Made by a program: the position numbers and the translations under genes | Notes under the pieces: model-generated | Databases searched by the model: none | What the model was told of the DNA's origin: nothing | What the model saw: only the letters and a program-made list of their open reading frames with translations | Assembly (NCBI RefSeq): GCF_001429785.1 | Contig: NZ_LMJF01000012.1 | Location: 169,538-233,537 of the forward strand | Length of the DNA: 64,000 nucleotides | Origin: Lysobacter sp. Root916 | GTDB lineage: Bacteria; Pseudomonadota; Gammaproteobacteria; Xanthomonadales; Xanthomonadaceae | Direction of reading: 5' to 3' | Part shown: piece by piece, positions 48,950 through 60,450 of the stretch | Layout: each line of letters opens with the position of its first letter | How positions within the stretch are numbered: position 1 is the stretch's first letter

Positions 48950-49858
48950 ATGTTGCGTCAGCGCACTCTCAAGAACGTGATCCGCGCCACCGGCGTGGGC
49001 CTGCACAGCGGCGAGAAGGTCTTTCTCACCCTGCGCCCGGCCCCGGTGGATAGCGGCATCGTGTTCCGGCGCGTCGATCTGGATCCGGTGGTGGAGATCC
49101 CCGCGGCCGCCCAACTGGTCACCGAGACCGTGCTGTGCACCGGCCTGACCCAGGGCGCCGGCAAGGTCATGACCGTCGAACACCTGTTGTCGGCCCTGGC
49201 CGGCCTGGGCATCGACAACATCTTCATCGAACTGTCCGCGGCCGAAGTGCCGATCATGGACGGCTCGGCCGGCCCCTTCGTGTTCTTGCTGCAGTCGGCG
49301 GGCATCGCCGAGCAGGAGGCGCCCAAGCGCTTCATCCGCATCAAGCGCCTGGTCGAGGTCCGCCACGGCGACAAGGTCGCGCGCTTCGAACCCTACGACG
49401 GCTTCCGCCTGGGCTTCACGGTGGTGTTCGACCATCCGGCGATCCCGGCCTCGCAGTCGCGCGCGGAAGTGGAGTTCTCCACCGAGAACTACATCCGCGA
49501 GGTCAGCCGCGCCCGCACCTTCGGCTTCATGCGCGATCTGGAGTACATGCGCGAGCGCAACCTCGGCCTGGGCGGCTCGATGGACAACGCGATCGTGCTG
49601 GACGAGTTCCGCGTGCTCAACGACGACGGCCTGCGCTACGCCGACGAATTCGTGCGCCACAAGATCCTCGACGCGGTCGGCGACCTGTACCTGGCCGGGC
49701 ACCCGATCATCGGCGCCTACGAGGGCTACAAGTCCGGCCACGCGCTCAACAATCAGCTGGTGCGCGCCCTGCTGGCCGAGCGTTCGGCCTGGGAAGAAGT
49801 CACCTACACCGACGTCGACGCGCCGCCGGTGGCCTACGGCGAGCCGGTCACGGCCTGA
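48950..49858 (+). CDS. lpxC: UDP-3-O-acyl-GlcNAc deacetylase LpxC
   Basis: The committed zinc-dependent step of lipid A synthesis. The 302-residue protein has [29 protein letters not shown] (zinc histidine), [14 protein letters not shown] (zinc ligands) and [13 protein letters not shown] (catalytic histidine). I used the ATG at 48950, giving the usual start MLRQRTLKN; an in-frame ATG at 48803 would add 49 low-complexity residues. Confidence 0.97.
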   Translation: MLRQRTLKNVIRATGVGLHSGEKVFLTLRPAPVDSGIVFRRVDLDPVVEIPAAAQLVTETVLCTGLTQGAGKVMTVEHLLSALAGLGIDNIFIELSAAEVPIMDGSAGPFVFLLQSAGIAEQEAPKRFIRIKRLVEVRHGDKVARFEPYDGFRLGFTVVFDHPAIPASQSRAEVEFSTENYIREVSRARTFGFMRDLEYMRERNLGLGGSMDNAIVLDEFRVLNDDGLRYADEFVRHKILDAVGDLYLAGHPIIGAYEGYKSGHALNNQLVRALLAERSAWEEVTYTDVDAPPVAYGEPVTA

Positions 49859-49967
49859 GCCTCGCGCCCGACCCGGCACAGCCCGGGAACAGAGGGCGCA
49901 CAAAGCATGACCCCAACGTGCGACGGATCACAGACGTGAACGTCCGGTGACGCTTTAACTAAATTTT

Positions 49968-49984
49968 AACGGATTTTTTCCGTT
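49968..49984. terminator. Weak hairpin in the AT-rich gap between convergent lpxC and dciA
   Basis: AACGGA pairs with TCCGTT around a T5 loop, within the AT-richest 80 bases of this part of the window. It may terminate transcripts from both sides. Confidence 0.35.
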
Positions 49985-50089
49985 TCTTTAGTGCGCTCTT
50001 AACAAATTCAAGGGTTTAGGCCGTTAGCATGCCCCGACCCGGCCTCATAGCCGGCGGCGGCACAGACCGTGCCAGCCGTCGAACGGTGG

Positions 50090-50539
50090 TCAGGCGGCGT
50101 CATCCGAACCCGATGGATCGGGTTCTTTGAGCGATGCCAGGGCGTCCGCCAACGCTTTTTGCGCGTACGCCGACATGGGTAAGGCTTTCCTGGCCGGTTG
50201 CACAGGCGCAGCCGCCGGTGCTGTCGTTTTGACGATCAGTTCAGCTGCATCCAGCCCGACGGAACGGGCCGCGTCGAGTAGTTCCGGAGCCGCGAGCCGC
50301 AGCTTGGCCCGCCACACCGGAGCATCGACGACAAATACGAGCTTGCCGTTCTCGAAGTTAGCCAGTCGCGCGTGCGCGGCCAGCGAAGGCGGCAAGAGGG
50401 GGCGTAACCGTCGGTCCAGACCGTCCAGCCAGAGCGCTCGACGGATCGGGTTCCCCGCCGGCTCCGCGAGCAGCGCTTCCAGCGCGTCGCGAGGGGTCGA
50501 GGGGGGGCGCGTTGGTGGTTTGGACTTGGAATCAGACAT
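50090..50539 (-). CDS. dciA: DUF721 protein, DciA-type helicase loader
   Basis: A 149-residue DUF721 protein. DciA loads the replicative helicase DnaB in bacteria that lack DnaC. The conserved core is RPLLPPSLAAHARLANFENG and VVDAPVWRAKLRLAAPELL, a KH-like fold, followed by a disordered alanine/proline-rich C-terminus. It lies near secA and lpxC, as in many gammaproteobacteria. Its ATG is only seven bases from the ATG of the divergent peptidase gene. Confidence 0.85.
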   Translation of the reverse strand: MSDSKSKPPTRPPSTPRDALEALLAEPAGNPIRRALWLDGLDRRLRPLLPPSLAAHARLANFENGKLVFVVDAPVWRAKLRLAAPELLDAARSVGLDAAELIVKTTAPAAAPVQPARKALPMSAYAQKALADALASLKEPDPSGSDDAA

Positions 50540-50546
50540 AGAACAA

Positions 50547-51458
50547 ATGACCTATCAAACCATCGTAAACAAATCGCGGGCGCAGCTGGGATCGTTCTTC
50601 CAGCACGTAGGCCACTTCGGCGGACGTCGCCCCGCGGTCGCGGTAGCCCTGCTGCTGGGCACCGGCGTGGCGCTGGGTGCCGGCGCCGGCATCGCCGACA
50701 ACGCCATGCTGCGCGCCCAGGTGCGCGACCAGCAGGCCCAGATCGACGCCACCCGCCGCGACGCCCAGCGCGAGATCAACGCCCTGGCCGCCCGCATGGG
50801 CGAGCTGCAGGCCGAGGCCAACCGCCTCAACGCGCTCGGCGAGCGCCTGACCCGTATCGGTCAGCTGCAGGACGGCGAGTTCGACTTCAACAAGCCGGTC
50901 GGCCAAGGTGGCGCCGGCCCGGTCCGGGACATGCCCAAGGCCGAGTTATCGGTGGGTATGGCCAAGCTGGACGGCCAGTTCAAGGCCTCCGGCGAGCAGC
51001 TGTCGGTGCTGGAGTCGCTGCTGTTCAATCGCCAGCTCGACATGAACGCCGTACCGTCGCGCGCGCCGATCGCCAACAGCTATATCACGTCGGGCTTCGG
51101 CGGTCGCGCCGATCCCTTCAACGGCGGTAGCGCCTTCCACAAGGGCATCGACTTCGAAGCCGACGTCGGCGATCCGGTGCTGGCCGTGGCCGACGGCGTG
51201 GTCAGCTATTCCGGCGTGCGTTCGGGCTACGGCAACGTGGTCGAGGTCGATCACGGCAACGGCTACGTGACCCGCTACGCGCACAACTCGCGCCTGCTGC
51301 TCAAGGTCGGCGAGCTGGTGCGCGCGGGCCAGGAAGTGGCCAAGGCCGGCTCCACCGGCCGCTCCACCGGCGCCCACGTGCACTTCGAGGTCTGGGAGAA
51401 CGGCCGGGTCGTGAACCCGGTCAAGTTCTTGAACCAGCAGTCGCCGTTGCGCGGCTGA
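50547..51458 (+). CDS. M23 family metallopeptidase (peptidoglycan endopeptidase-like)
   Basis: A 303-residue envelope protein with a membrane anchor at about residues 30-52 (VALLLGTGVALGAGAGI), a coiled coil at about 55-105 (MLRAQVRDQQAQIDATRR onward) and a LytM domain from about 180. Zinc ligands are in FHKGIDFEADVG (H and D) and the HVHFEVW motif (last H), so the site looks intact. It may cleave peptidoglycan crosslinks or regulate amidases. Start codon choice is strained by the divergent dciA. Confidence 0.88.
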   Translation: MTYQTIVNKSRAQLGSFFQHVGHFGGRRPAVAVALLLGTGVALGAGAGIADNAMLRAQVRDQQAQIDATRRDAQREINALAARMGELQAEANRLNALGERLTRIGQLQDGEFDFNKPVGQGGAGPVRDMPKAELSVGMAKLDGQFKASGEQLSVLESLLFNRQLDMNAVPSRAPIANSYITSGFGGRADPFNGGSAFHKGIDFEADVGDPVLAVADGVVSYSGVRSGYGNVVEVDHGNGYVTRYAHNSRLLLKVGELVRAGQEVAKAGSTGRSTGAHVHFEVWENGRVVNPVKFLNQQSPLRG

Positions 51459-51505
51459 GGCCTTAAAGACGCCAGCGCGCCCCCTCGGCGCCTGGCCACA
51501 CCGCT

Positions 51506-51534
51506 ACGGCGCCCTCGGGCGCCGTTCGCGTTTT
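51506..51534 (+). terminator. Intrinsic terminator after the M23 gene
   Basis: ACGGCGCC, loop CTCG, GGCGCCGT form a perfect 8-base stem, followed by TCGCG and four T residues. It lies 48 bases after the stop codon in the 311-base gap before secA. Confidence 0.6.
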
Positions 51535-51612
51535 CGGGCCCCGGCCCGCATGAATGCGGGGCCCGTCGTCGGCCGCCGTGGCCCCTTGCAAGCGCCGGGG
51601 CGCGGCCCAAGC

Positions 51613-51618
51613 TAGAAT
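51613..51618 (+). promoter_or_regulatory. Candidate -10 element for secA
   Basis: TAGAAT in the context AGCTAGAATGAG, about 150 bases ahead of secA. No good -35 is seen at the right spacing. The GCTAGAATG core is the same as in the riboflavin leader promoter. Confidence 0.35.
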
Positions 51619-51769
51619 GAGCGTTGGCTTAAGACCAGGCTCGATGCGATCGGGGCGCCACGCGCTCCGATTCCGTCTCTGGACCTTCCTCAATCGGGAA
51701 CTCGCCGGCGGTTAAGCGTTCTTAACGCGTTCCGCCCCCGGATTCCTGTTCCGCTTCACGGACCCGTTC

Positions 51770-54490
<2,721 letters not shown>

Positions 54491-54495
54491 CAAGG

Positions 54496-54620
54496 CCGGG
54501 ATTAGGGATTCGGCAGTCGGGATTGGAAAGGCCAAGGCCGATCCGTCCCCAGGTCCAGCCGCTGCATGCGGCGTAGAAGGCGGGCCTGCCGAATCCCCGA
54601 TCCCAAATCCCGAATCTCGG
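54496..54620. repeat. GGGATTAGGGATTCGG inverted repeat between secA and the Nudix gene
   Basis: The left arm (54496-54525) has GGGATTAGGGATTCGG and GGGATTGG; the right arm (54588-54620) has CCGAATCCCCGATCCC and CCCGAATC. It is the third copy of the family found in rsmH and at ftsA-ftsZ, and ends four bases before the Nudix start. Confidence 0.85.
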
Positions 54621-54623
54621 GTC

Positions 54624-55577
54624 GTGGAAGTGGTGGCCGGCGTGATCCGCGACGCGCGCGGCCGCATCCTGCTCACCCGCCGCACCGAAGGCCGCGACCT
54701 GGCAGGCCTATGGGAATTCCCGGGCGGCAAGCGCGAGCCTGGCGAATCGCCCGAGGCCGCGCTGCAGCGCGAACTGCACGAAGAGCTGGGCATCGACTGC
54801 GAGGTCGGCGCGGCCCTGATCGACGTGCCGCAGGCCTATCCCGACAAGCGCCTGCGCCTGGATGTGCGCGAGCTCAAGCACTGGCGCGGCAGCGTGCGCG
54901 GTCGCGAGGGCCAGGCCCTGGTCTGGGTGCCGCCGGCCAAGCTGGCCCGCTACGAGATGCCGCCGGCCGACCGTCCGGTGGTCGCGGCTCTGCTGCAACC
55001 CGATCGCTATCTGGTTACGCCCGCGCCCGGCGCCGACGACGATGCGCGTTGGCTGGCCGCGCTGGAGCGCGCGCTCGCGGCCGGTGCGACCCGAGTGCAA
55101 CTGCGCGCGCCCGGCACCGGACCCGCGCGCTGGCGCGCGCTGGCCGCGGCCGCGGTGACGCGCTGCCGTACGGCGGGCGCCGAGGTCCTGATCAACGGCG
55201 ATGCCGAGCTGGCCCTGGCCTTGTCGGCGGGCCTGCACCTGCGCGCCGCGCAACTGCGCGAGTACGCACGGCGCCCGCTACCGGCGGAGCTGCCGCTGGC
55301 CGCGTCCTGCCACGATGCCGAGGAGCTGCGCCGCGCCCAGGCGCTAGGCTGCGATTTCGCCGTGGTCGGCGCGATCCGCGCCACGCCCACCCATCCCGGC
55401 GCGGCCGGAATCGGCTGGGACGGTTTCGCGGCTCTGCGCGAGGCGGTGTCCCTGCCGATCTATGCGATCGGCGGGCTGGCGCCGGACGACATCGCCACCG
55501 CACGCGCGCACGGCGCCCAGGGCGTGGCCGCGATCCGCGGCCTGTGGCCCGATGCGATCGCCGAGGCGGCGGCTTGA
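54624..55577 (+). CDS. mutT: Nudix hydrolase (MutT-like) fused to a ThiE-like domain
   Basis: The N-terminal domain (about 1-130) is a MutT-type Nudix hydrolase with GRILLTRRTEGRDLAGLWEF and the Nudix box GGKREPGESPEAALQRELHE...EELG; MutT removes 8-oxo-dGTP from the nucleotide pool. The C-terminal domain (about 135-317) resembles thiamine-phosphate synthase, with LVTPAPG, CHDAEELRRAQALGCDF and YAIGGLAPDDIATARAHGA, but its pyrophosphate site looks weak. The start is uncertain: GTG 54624 is the first plausible codon after the repeat. The fusion is known in gammaproteobacteria. Confidence 0.85.
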   Translation: MEVVAGVIRDARGRILLTRRTEGRDLAGLWEFPGGKREPGESPEAALQRELHEELGIDCEVGAALIDVPQAYPDKRLRLDVRELKHWRGSVRGREGQALVWVPPAKLARYEMPPADRPVVAALLQPDRYLVTPAPGADDDARWLAALERALAAGATRVQLRAPGTGPARWRALAAAAVTRCRTAGAEVLINGDAELALALSAGLHLRAAQLREYARRPLPAELPLAASCHDAEELRRAQALGCDFAVVGAIRATPTHPGAAGIGWDGFAALREAVSLPIYAIGGLAPDDIATARAHGAQGVAAIRGLWPDAIAEAAA

Positions 55578-55689
55578 GGAACATCGGCGGCACTAGCCTG
55601 CCGTCTGAGAGTGGGCACGGGCGCGGCTTGATTCACGAGCCGCGATTCGTGGCCTAGGCCGGGGCCGGCCTCGGCAGGATTCCGGCGCC

Positions 55690-55771
55690 TGTGGGAGTGG
55701 CGTAAGCCGCGATTCGCGCGCTGACATGTTGGGCGCAACAAAGCGGTCGCGGCTTACGTCGCTCCCACACA
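55690..55771. repeat. TGTGGGAG...CTCCCACA palindromic element
   Basis: The left arm (TGTGGGAGTGGCGTAAGCCGC, 55690-55710) faces GCGGTCGCGGCTTACGTCGCTC... at 55750-55771. Related pieces occur at 11873 and 31100. It lies between the convergent Nudix and coaE genes and fills much of their 216-base gap. Confidence 0.8.
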
Positions 55772-55793
55772 AAGCAGTGCCCGGTGTACGGGC

Positions 55794-56405
55794 TCAGCCC
55801 GCGGCCAAGGCCCGGTAGCGCCGGTCCAGGGCCGCCACGTGGCGGTCCAGCGCCTCCAGTGGCCCGTCGTTGACGATCACGTCGTCGGCGATCGCCAGTC
55901 GCGCCGCGCGCGTGGACTGGGCCGCGATCATGCGTTCGGCCAGTTCGGCCTCGACCCGGTCGCGCGCCATCACGCGCGCGCGCTGGACCGCGACCGGTAC
56001 GTCGACCAGCAGGATGCGCTGCAGCCAGGGATAGGCTTCGCGGCCGCCGCCCTCGGCCAGCAGCGGGATAGCGGCGATTGCATAGGCGCCGGGCGCCTGT
56101 TCGCATTGCGCGCGCAGCAGGGCGCGCACGCGTGGATGGACGATGGCTTCCAGGCGCCGGCGCGCGTCGGGATCGGCGAACACGCGTCGGCGCATCGCCG
56201 CGCGATCCAGGCCGCCCTGCGCGTCCAACACCTCCGCACCGAACGCGGCCACGACCTCGGCCAGCCCTGCGGAGCCGGCCTCGACCGCCGCGCGCGCGGC
56301 CAGATCGGCGTCGGCCACGGTCACGCCCAGCGCTTCGAAACGCCGCGTCACTTCACTCTTGCCCGAAGCCACGCCGCCGGTCACGCCGACGCAGAACGCG
56401 GCCAT
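55794..56405 (-). CDS. coaE: Dephospho-CoA kinase
   Basis: Last step of coenzyme A synthesis, phosphorylating the ribose 3'-OH. The 203-residue P-loop kinase has VGVTGGVASGKSEVTRRFEALG, DADLAARAAVEAG, IVHPRVRALLRA and PLLAEGGGREAYPWLQRIL. The ATG at 56405 is fixed by the P-loop near the N-terminus. It follows pilD after only five bases, the usual pilD-coaE arrangement. Confidence 0.96.
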   Translation of the reverse strand: MAAFCVGVTGGVASGKSEVTRRFEALGVTVADADLAARAAVEAGSAGLAEVVAAFGAEVLDAQGGLDRAAMRRRVFADPDARRRLEAIVHPRVRALLRAQCEQAPGAYAIAAIPLLAEGGGREAYPWLQRILLVDVPVAVQRARVMARDRVEAELAERMIAAQSTRAARLAIADDVIVNDGPLEALDRHVAALDRRYRALAAG

Positions 56406-56410
56406 GGCGG

Positions 56411-57274
56411 TCAGCGCAGCCCGGCGTAGCGCATGTACGCGCCGACCAGTTGCTCGCCCCAGAAGAACACGATCCAGCCGGCGATCGCGAGATAGGGCCC
56501 GAACGGTATCGGGGTGGCCTTGTCGCGCCCGCGCGCGGTCAGCCAGATCGAGCCGATGATGGCGCCGACCAGCGAGGACAGCAGGATGGTCGGCAGGATG
56601 CCCTTGAGCCCGACCCAGGCGCCGATCGCGGCCAGCAGCTTGAAGTCGCCGTGGCCCATGCCTTCCTTGCCGGTCAGCTGTTTGAACACCCACCACACCG
56701 ACCACAGGCTCAGATAACCGGCGATCGCGCCGAGCAGGGCCGGCTTGGTGGTGAAGTACAGATTGTCGGAACTGGCGATCAAGCCCAGCCACATCAGCGG
56801 CAGGGTGAGCTGATCGGGCAGCAACTTGGTGCGGAAGTCGATGCCGGACAGGGCGATCAGGTAGGTGCTGAACACGATCGCGCCGAAGCCTTGCCAGCCG
56901 AAGCCGAAGCGCCACACGCAGGCCAGCACGGCCAGCATGGTCACCAGTTCGACCAGCGGGTACTGCGGCGAGATCGGGGTCTTGCAGCTGCGGCAGCGTC
57001 CGCGCAGGAACAGGTAGCTGAAGACCGGGATGTTCTCGTACCAGCTCAGCTGATGCTTGCAGTGCGGGCAATGCGAGCGCTCGACCACGATGCCGGGCGG
57101 CGGCGGGTCGTAGATCTCCGGCAGCTCGAGGATCTCGCGGGCGTCGCGCTTCCACTCCCATTCCAGCCGCTTGGGCAGGCGCAGGATGACCACGTTGAGA
57201 AAACTGCCGACCAACAGCCCGAAGCCGGCCGCGAGCGGAAACCCGAGGCCGGGGTTCTGATCCAGGAATGCCAT
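56411..57274 (-). CDS. pilD: Prepilin leader peptidase/N-methyltransferase PilD (XpsO)
   Basis: An inner-membrane aspartic protease that cleaves and N-methylates type IV pilins and type II secretion pseudopilins, so it links this pilus locus to the Xps genes at the window start. The 287-residue protein has two zinc-ribbon cysteine pairs (69/72 and 94/97), the catalytic aspartates in SGIDFRTKLLPD and KEGMGHGDFKLL, and about eight membrane segments. Confidence 0.97.
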   Translation of the reverse strand: MAFLDQNPGLGFPLAAGFGLLVGSFLNVVILRLPKRLEWEWKRDAREILELPEIYDPPPPGIVVERSHCPHCKHQLSWYENIPVFSYLFLRGRCRSCKTPISPQYPLVELVTMLAVLACVWRFGFGWQGFGAIVFSTYLIALSGIDFRTKLLPDQLTLPLMWLGLIASSDNLYFTTKPALLGAIAGYLSLWSVWWVFKQLTGKEGMGHGDFKLLAAIGAWVGLKGILPTILLSSLVGAIIGSIWLTARGRDKATPIPFGPYLAIAGWIVFFWGEQLVGAYMRYAGLR

Positions 57275-57314
57275 GCGTGAAGAATAACCCTAGATGGTCA
57301 TCGGCACGTAGCGG

Positions 57315-58571
57315 TCAGATCGTCGCGGCGAGCTTGAAGATCGGCAGGTACATGCCGATGACCATGCTGCCGACCACGACGCCCAATACCACCATGATCA
57401 GCGGTTCGAGCAGGCTGGACAGAGCGTCGACCGCGTTGTTGACCTCTTCCTCGTAGAACTCCGCGACCTTGAACAGCATGGTGTCGAGGGCGCCGGCCTC
57501 TTCGCCGATCGCGGTCATCTGGATGACCATGTGCGGAAACAGGTTGACCTGCTTCATCGACATGTTGAGCTGATAACCCACCGAGACATCGTCGCGGATG
57601 CGGCGCACGGCCGATTCGTAGACTACGTTGCCGGTGGCGCCGGCGACGGTGTCCAGGGCCTCCACCAGCGGCACGCCGGCCTTGAAGGTCACCGCCAGGG
57701 TGCGCGCGAAACGTGCGATCGCCGAGTTGTGCAGGATCTGCCCGACCACCGGAATCTTCAGCATCATGCGGTCGAGGAAGTGAGCGAACGCCGGCGACCG
57801 GTTCTTGGCCATGATGAAGCCGACGATGGTGCCGACCACGATAAACAGCACCGCCCACCAGTATTTGATCATGAAGTCGCTGGCGCCGATGATCATCAGG
57901 GTGAACGCCGGCAGCTCGGCACCGAAGCTCTCGAAGGTCTTCTGGAACTGCGGGACCACGAAGATCAGCAGGATCGCGCTGACCAGGATCGCCACTGCGA
58001 CTACCGTGGCCGGGTAGAACAGCGCCTTCTTGATCTTGCCCTTCAGGCTTTCGATGTTCTCCTTGTAGCTGGCGACGGTGTCGAGCACCGTTTCCAGCAC
58101 ACCCGCCGATTCGCCGGCCTTGACCAGGTTGCGGTAGAGCTCGTCGAACTGGACCGGATGCTTGCTCAGCGCCTCGTGCATCGAGGAACCGCCTTCCAGG
58201 TCGGCGCGGATCGAGTTGATCAGCGTCTTCATTTTCTGATTCTTCTGGCCGCCGGCCATGATCTCCAGCGAGGTCACGATCGGCACGCCCGATTTCATCA
58301 TGGTCGCGATCTGGCGGCTGAAGATGGCGATATCGCGCGGCGTGATGCGCTTGCCCGCGCCTCCCAGGAACGGCTTGCCCTTGGGCTTGACCGTGCCGGG
58401 CGTGATGCCCTGACGGCGCAGTTCGGCGCGCAGCATGTTGGCGTTCTTCGCCGACTGCTCGCCCTTCATGACGACGCCGCGCTTGTCCTTGCCTTCCCAG
58501 ACAAAGATCTCGAGCGGATTAGGGCGCCGGACGGGGGTCGGCTGCTTGGTCGCGGTGCGGGTCGCGGACAT
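57315..58571 (-). CDS. pilC: Type IV pilus platform protein PilC
   Basis: A polytopic inner-membrane protein (418 residues) on which PilB and PilT act during pilus assembly. It has two homologous GspF domains: FSRQIATMMKSGVPIVTSLE in the first, and FARTLAVTFKAGVPLVEALD in the second. Three membrane segments are seen. It follows pilB after only three bases, with no pilin gene between them, and pilD after 40. Confidence 0.96.
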   Translation of the reverse strand: MSATRTATKQPTPVRRPNPLEIFVWEGKDKRGVVMKGEQSAKNANMLRAELRRQGITPGTVKPKGKPFLGGAGKRITPRDIAIFSRQIATMMKSGVPIVTSLEIMAGGQKNQKMKTLINSIRADLEGGSSMHEALSKHPVQFDELYRNLVKAGESAGVLETVLDTVASYKENIESLKGKIKKALFYPATVVAVAILVSAILLIFVVPQFQKTFESFGAELPAFTLMIIGASDFMIKYWWAVLFIVVGTIVGFIMAKNRSPAFAHFLDRMMLKIPVVGQILHNSAIARFARTLAVTFKAGVPLVEALDTVAGATGNVVYESAVRRIRDDVSVGYQLNMSMKQVNLFPHMVIQMTAIGEEAGALDTMLFKVAEFYEEEVNNAVDALSSLLEPLIMVVLGVVVGSMVIGMYLPIFKLAATI

Positions 58572-58574
58572 GGT

Positions 58575-60302
58575 TTAGTCCTTGGTAACGCGGTTGATTT
58601 CGGAGAGGCTGGTGACGCCGTTCCTGACCTTCATTAACGCCGATTGGCGCAGGTCGCGGACGCCGGACTTCAGTGCGGCGGCCGCGATCTGCATCGCGTT
58701 GCCGCCTTCCAGCACGATGGCCTGGATCTGTTCGGTCATGGGCATGACCTGGTAGATGCCGGTACGTCCCTTGTACCCCTCGGTGCAGTCCGGGCAACCG
58801 GCGGCTTCGTAGATCTTCAGTCCGCCGACGATCTCGTCGTGGGTGAAGCCCTCGGCCAGCAGCGCGTGTTCGGGCAGATGAACCTCGCGCTTGCAGTCGT
58901 GCAGGCGCCGGGCCAGACGCTGGGCGATGACCAGGGTCACCGAGGAAGTGATGTTGTACGGCGCCACGCCCATGTTCATCAGACGCGCGATGGTCTGCGG
59001 CGCGTCGTTGGTGTGCAGGGTGGACAGCACCATGTGGCCGGTCTGGGCGGCCTTGATCGCGATTTCGGCGGTTTCGAGGTCGCGGATTTCGCCGACCATG
59101 ATCACGTCCGGATCCTGGCGCAGAAAGCTGCGCAGCGCGGCGGCGAAGGTCATGCCGCGCTTCACGTTCATCTGCACCTGGTTGATGCCCGGCACGCGGA
59201 TTTCGACCGGGTCCTCGACCGTGGAGATGTTGCGCATGTCGTCGTTGAGGATATTCAGCGCGGTGTACAGCGACACCGTCTTGCCGGAGCCGGTCGGACC
59301 GGTGACCAGGACCATGCCGTAGGGCTTGACCACGGCGCCGACGAACAGCTCCTTCTGGTCTTCCTCGTAGCCGAGCTTGTCCACGCCCAGGCGCGCGGCG
59401 CTGCCGTCGAGGATACGCAGCACGATCTTCTCGCCGAACAGGGTCGGCAGGGTGCTGACGCGGAAGTCGATCTGCTTGGTCTTGGACAGGTTGAGCTTGA
59501 TGCGGCCGTCCTGCGGCACGCGCTTCTCGGCGATGTCCAACTGCGCCATGACCTTCAGGCGCGCGGCGATACGCGGGCTGAGCTTGACCGGCACCTTGGC
59601 GACCTGCTTGAGCAGGCCGTCGATGCGCAGGCGCACCCGATAATCGGTTTCGTAGGGCTCGAAGTGGATGTCCGAGGCGCCGCGGCGGATCGCGTCCACC
59701 AGCACCTTGTTGACGAACTTCACCACCGGGGTGTCATCGCCCTTGGCATCGACGCCGCTGTCGCCGGCCGCGGTCAGATCGTCGTCGCCGCCGCCGACGT
59801 CGAGGGTCTCCAGGCCTTCTTCGTTGACGCCGTCGCCTAGCGCGTCGGCCGACTCCAGCCACTGATCCAGGCTACGCCGGATCGTGTCTTCGTCGACCAG
59901 GATGGCCTCGATCACCAGGTTGGTCTGGAACTTGATCTCGTCCAGGGCGCGGGTGTTGGTCGGATCGGCCAGGCCCACGAACAGCTTGTTGCCGCGTTTG
60001 AACAGCGGCAGCACGCTGTGCTTGCGGACCAGTTCTTCGCTGACCAGCTTGATCGCCGATTGCGAGGCGTCGAGGGTGGAGGCGTCGAACAGCGGCACGC
60101 CGAACTCGATCGAGTTGGCGGCGGCCAGCTGCCCGGCCGAGACCAGGCGCTTTTCCGACAGGTAGGTCGCGATCGGCTTGCGTTCGCTGCTGGCCGTGGC
60201 CATGGCCTCGCGGGCCGCGGTCTCTTCCAGGGCGCCGTCCAGCACCAGACGCCGGGCAATGCCGGTGATCCCCACCAAGTTGGCGGTAGCGACGCTAGAC
60301 AT
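58575..60302 (-). CDS. pilB: Type IV pilus assembly ATPase PilB
   Basis: The hexameric extension motor of type IV pili. The 575-residue protein has an N-terminal MshEN/T2SSE-N domain, Walker A VTGPTGSGKTVSLYTAL, an aspartate box, Walker B VIMVGEIRDLETAEIA with a following His box, and a zinc-binding tetracysteine region including GCPDC. The first gene of a minus-strand pilB-pilC-pilD-coaE run. Confidence 0.97.
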   Translation of the reverse strand: MSSVATANLVGITGIARRLVLDGALEETAAREAMATASSERKPIATYLSEKRLVSAGQLAAANSIEFGVPLFDASTLDASQSAIKLVSEELVRKHSVLPLFKRGNKLFVGLADPTNTRALDEIKFQTNLVIEAILVDEDTIRRSLDQWLESADALGDGVNEEGLETLDVGGGDDDLTAAGDSGVDAKGDDTPVVKFVNKVLVDAIRRGASDIHFEPYETDYRVRLRIDGLLKQVAKVPVKLSPRIAARLKVMAQLDIAEKRVPQDGRIKLNLSKTKQIDFRVSTLPTLFGEKIVLRILDGSAARLGVDKLGYEEDQKELFVGAVVKPYGMVLVTGPTGSGKTVSLYTALNILNDDMRNISTVEDPVEIRVPGINQVQMNVKRGMTFAAALRSFLRQDPDVIMVGEIRDLETAEIAIKAAQTGHMVLSTLHTNDAPQTIARLMNMGVAPYNITSSVTLVIAQRLARRLHDCKREVHLPEHALLAEGFTHDEIVGGLKIYEAAGCPDCTEGYKGRTGIYQVMPMTEQIQAIVLEGGNAMQIAAAALKSGVRDLRQSALMKVRNGVTSLSEINRVTKD

Positions 60303-60450
60303 CGCAGTCCTCGGTTTTTCCCCGGTCCGACTTTACCCCAATCCATGGGTCACGCGAGCGGACAGATGTCGCCTTTTTGCTAGTCAGGGCTCGATTTTGG
60401 CCATTAACGTAGGCGTCTGGAATGGTAGGACAGCCATTGCGGGCGACGGT

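Noticed and set aside
58571-58575. A pilin gene between pilB and pilC
   Set aside because: Only three bases separate the two genes.
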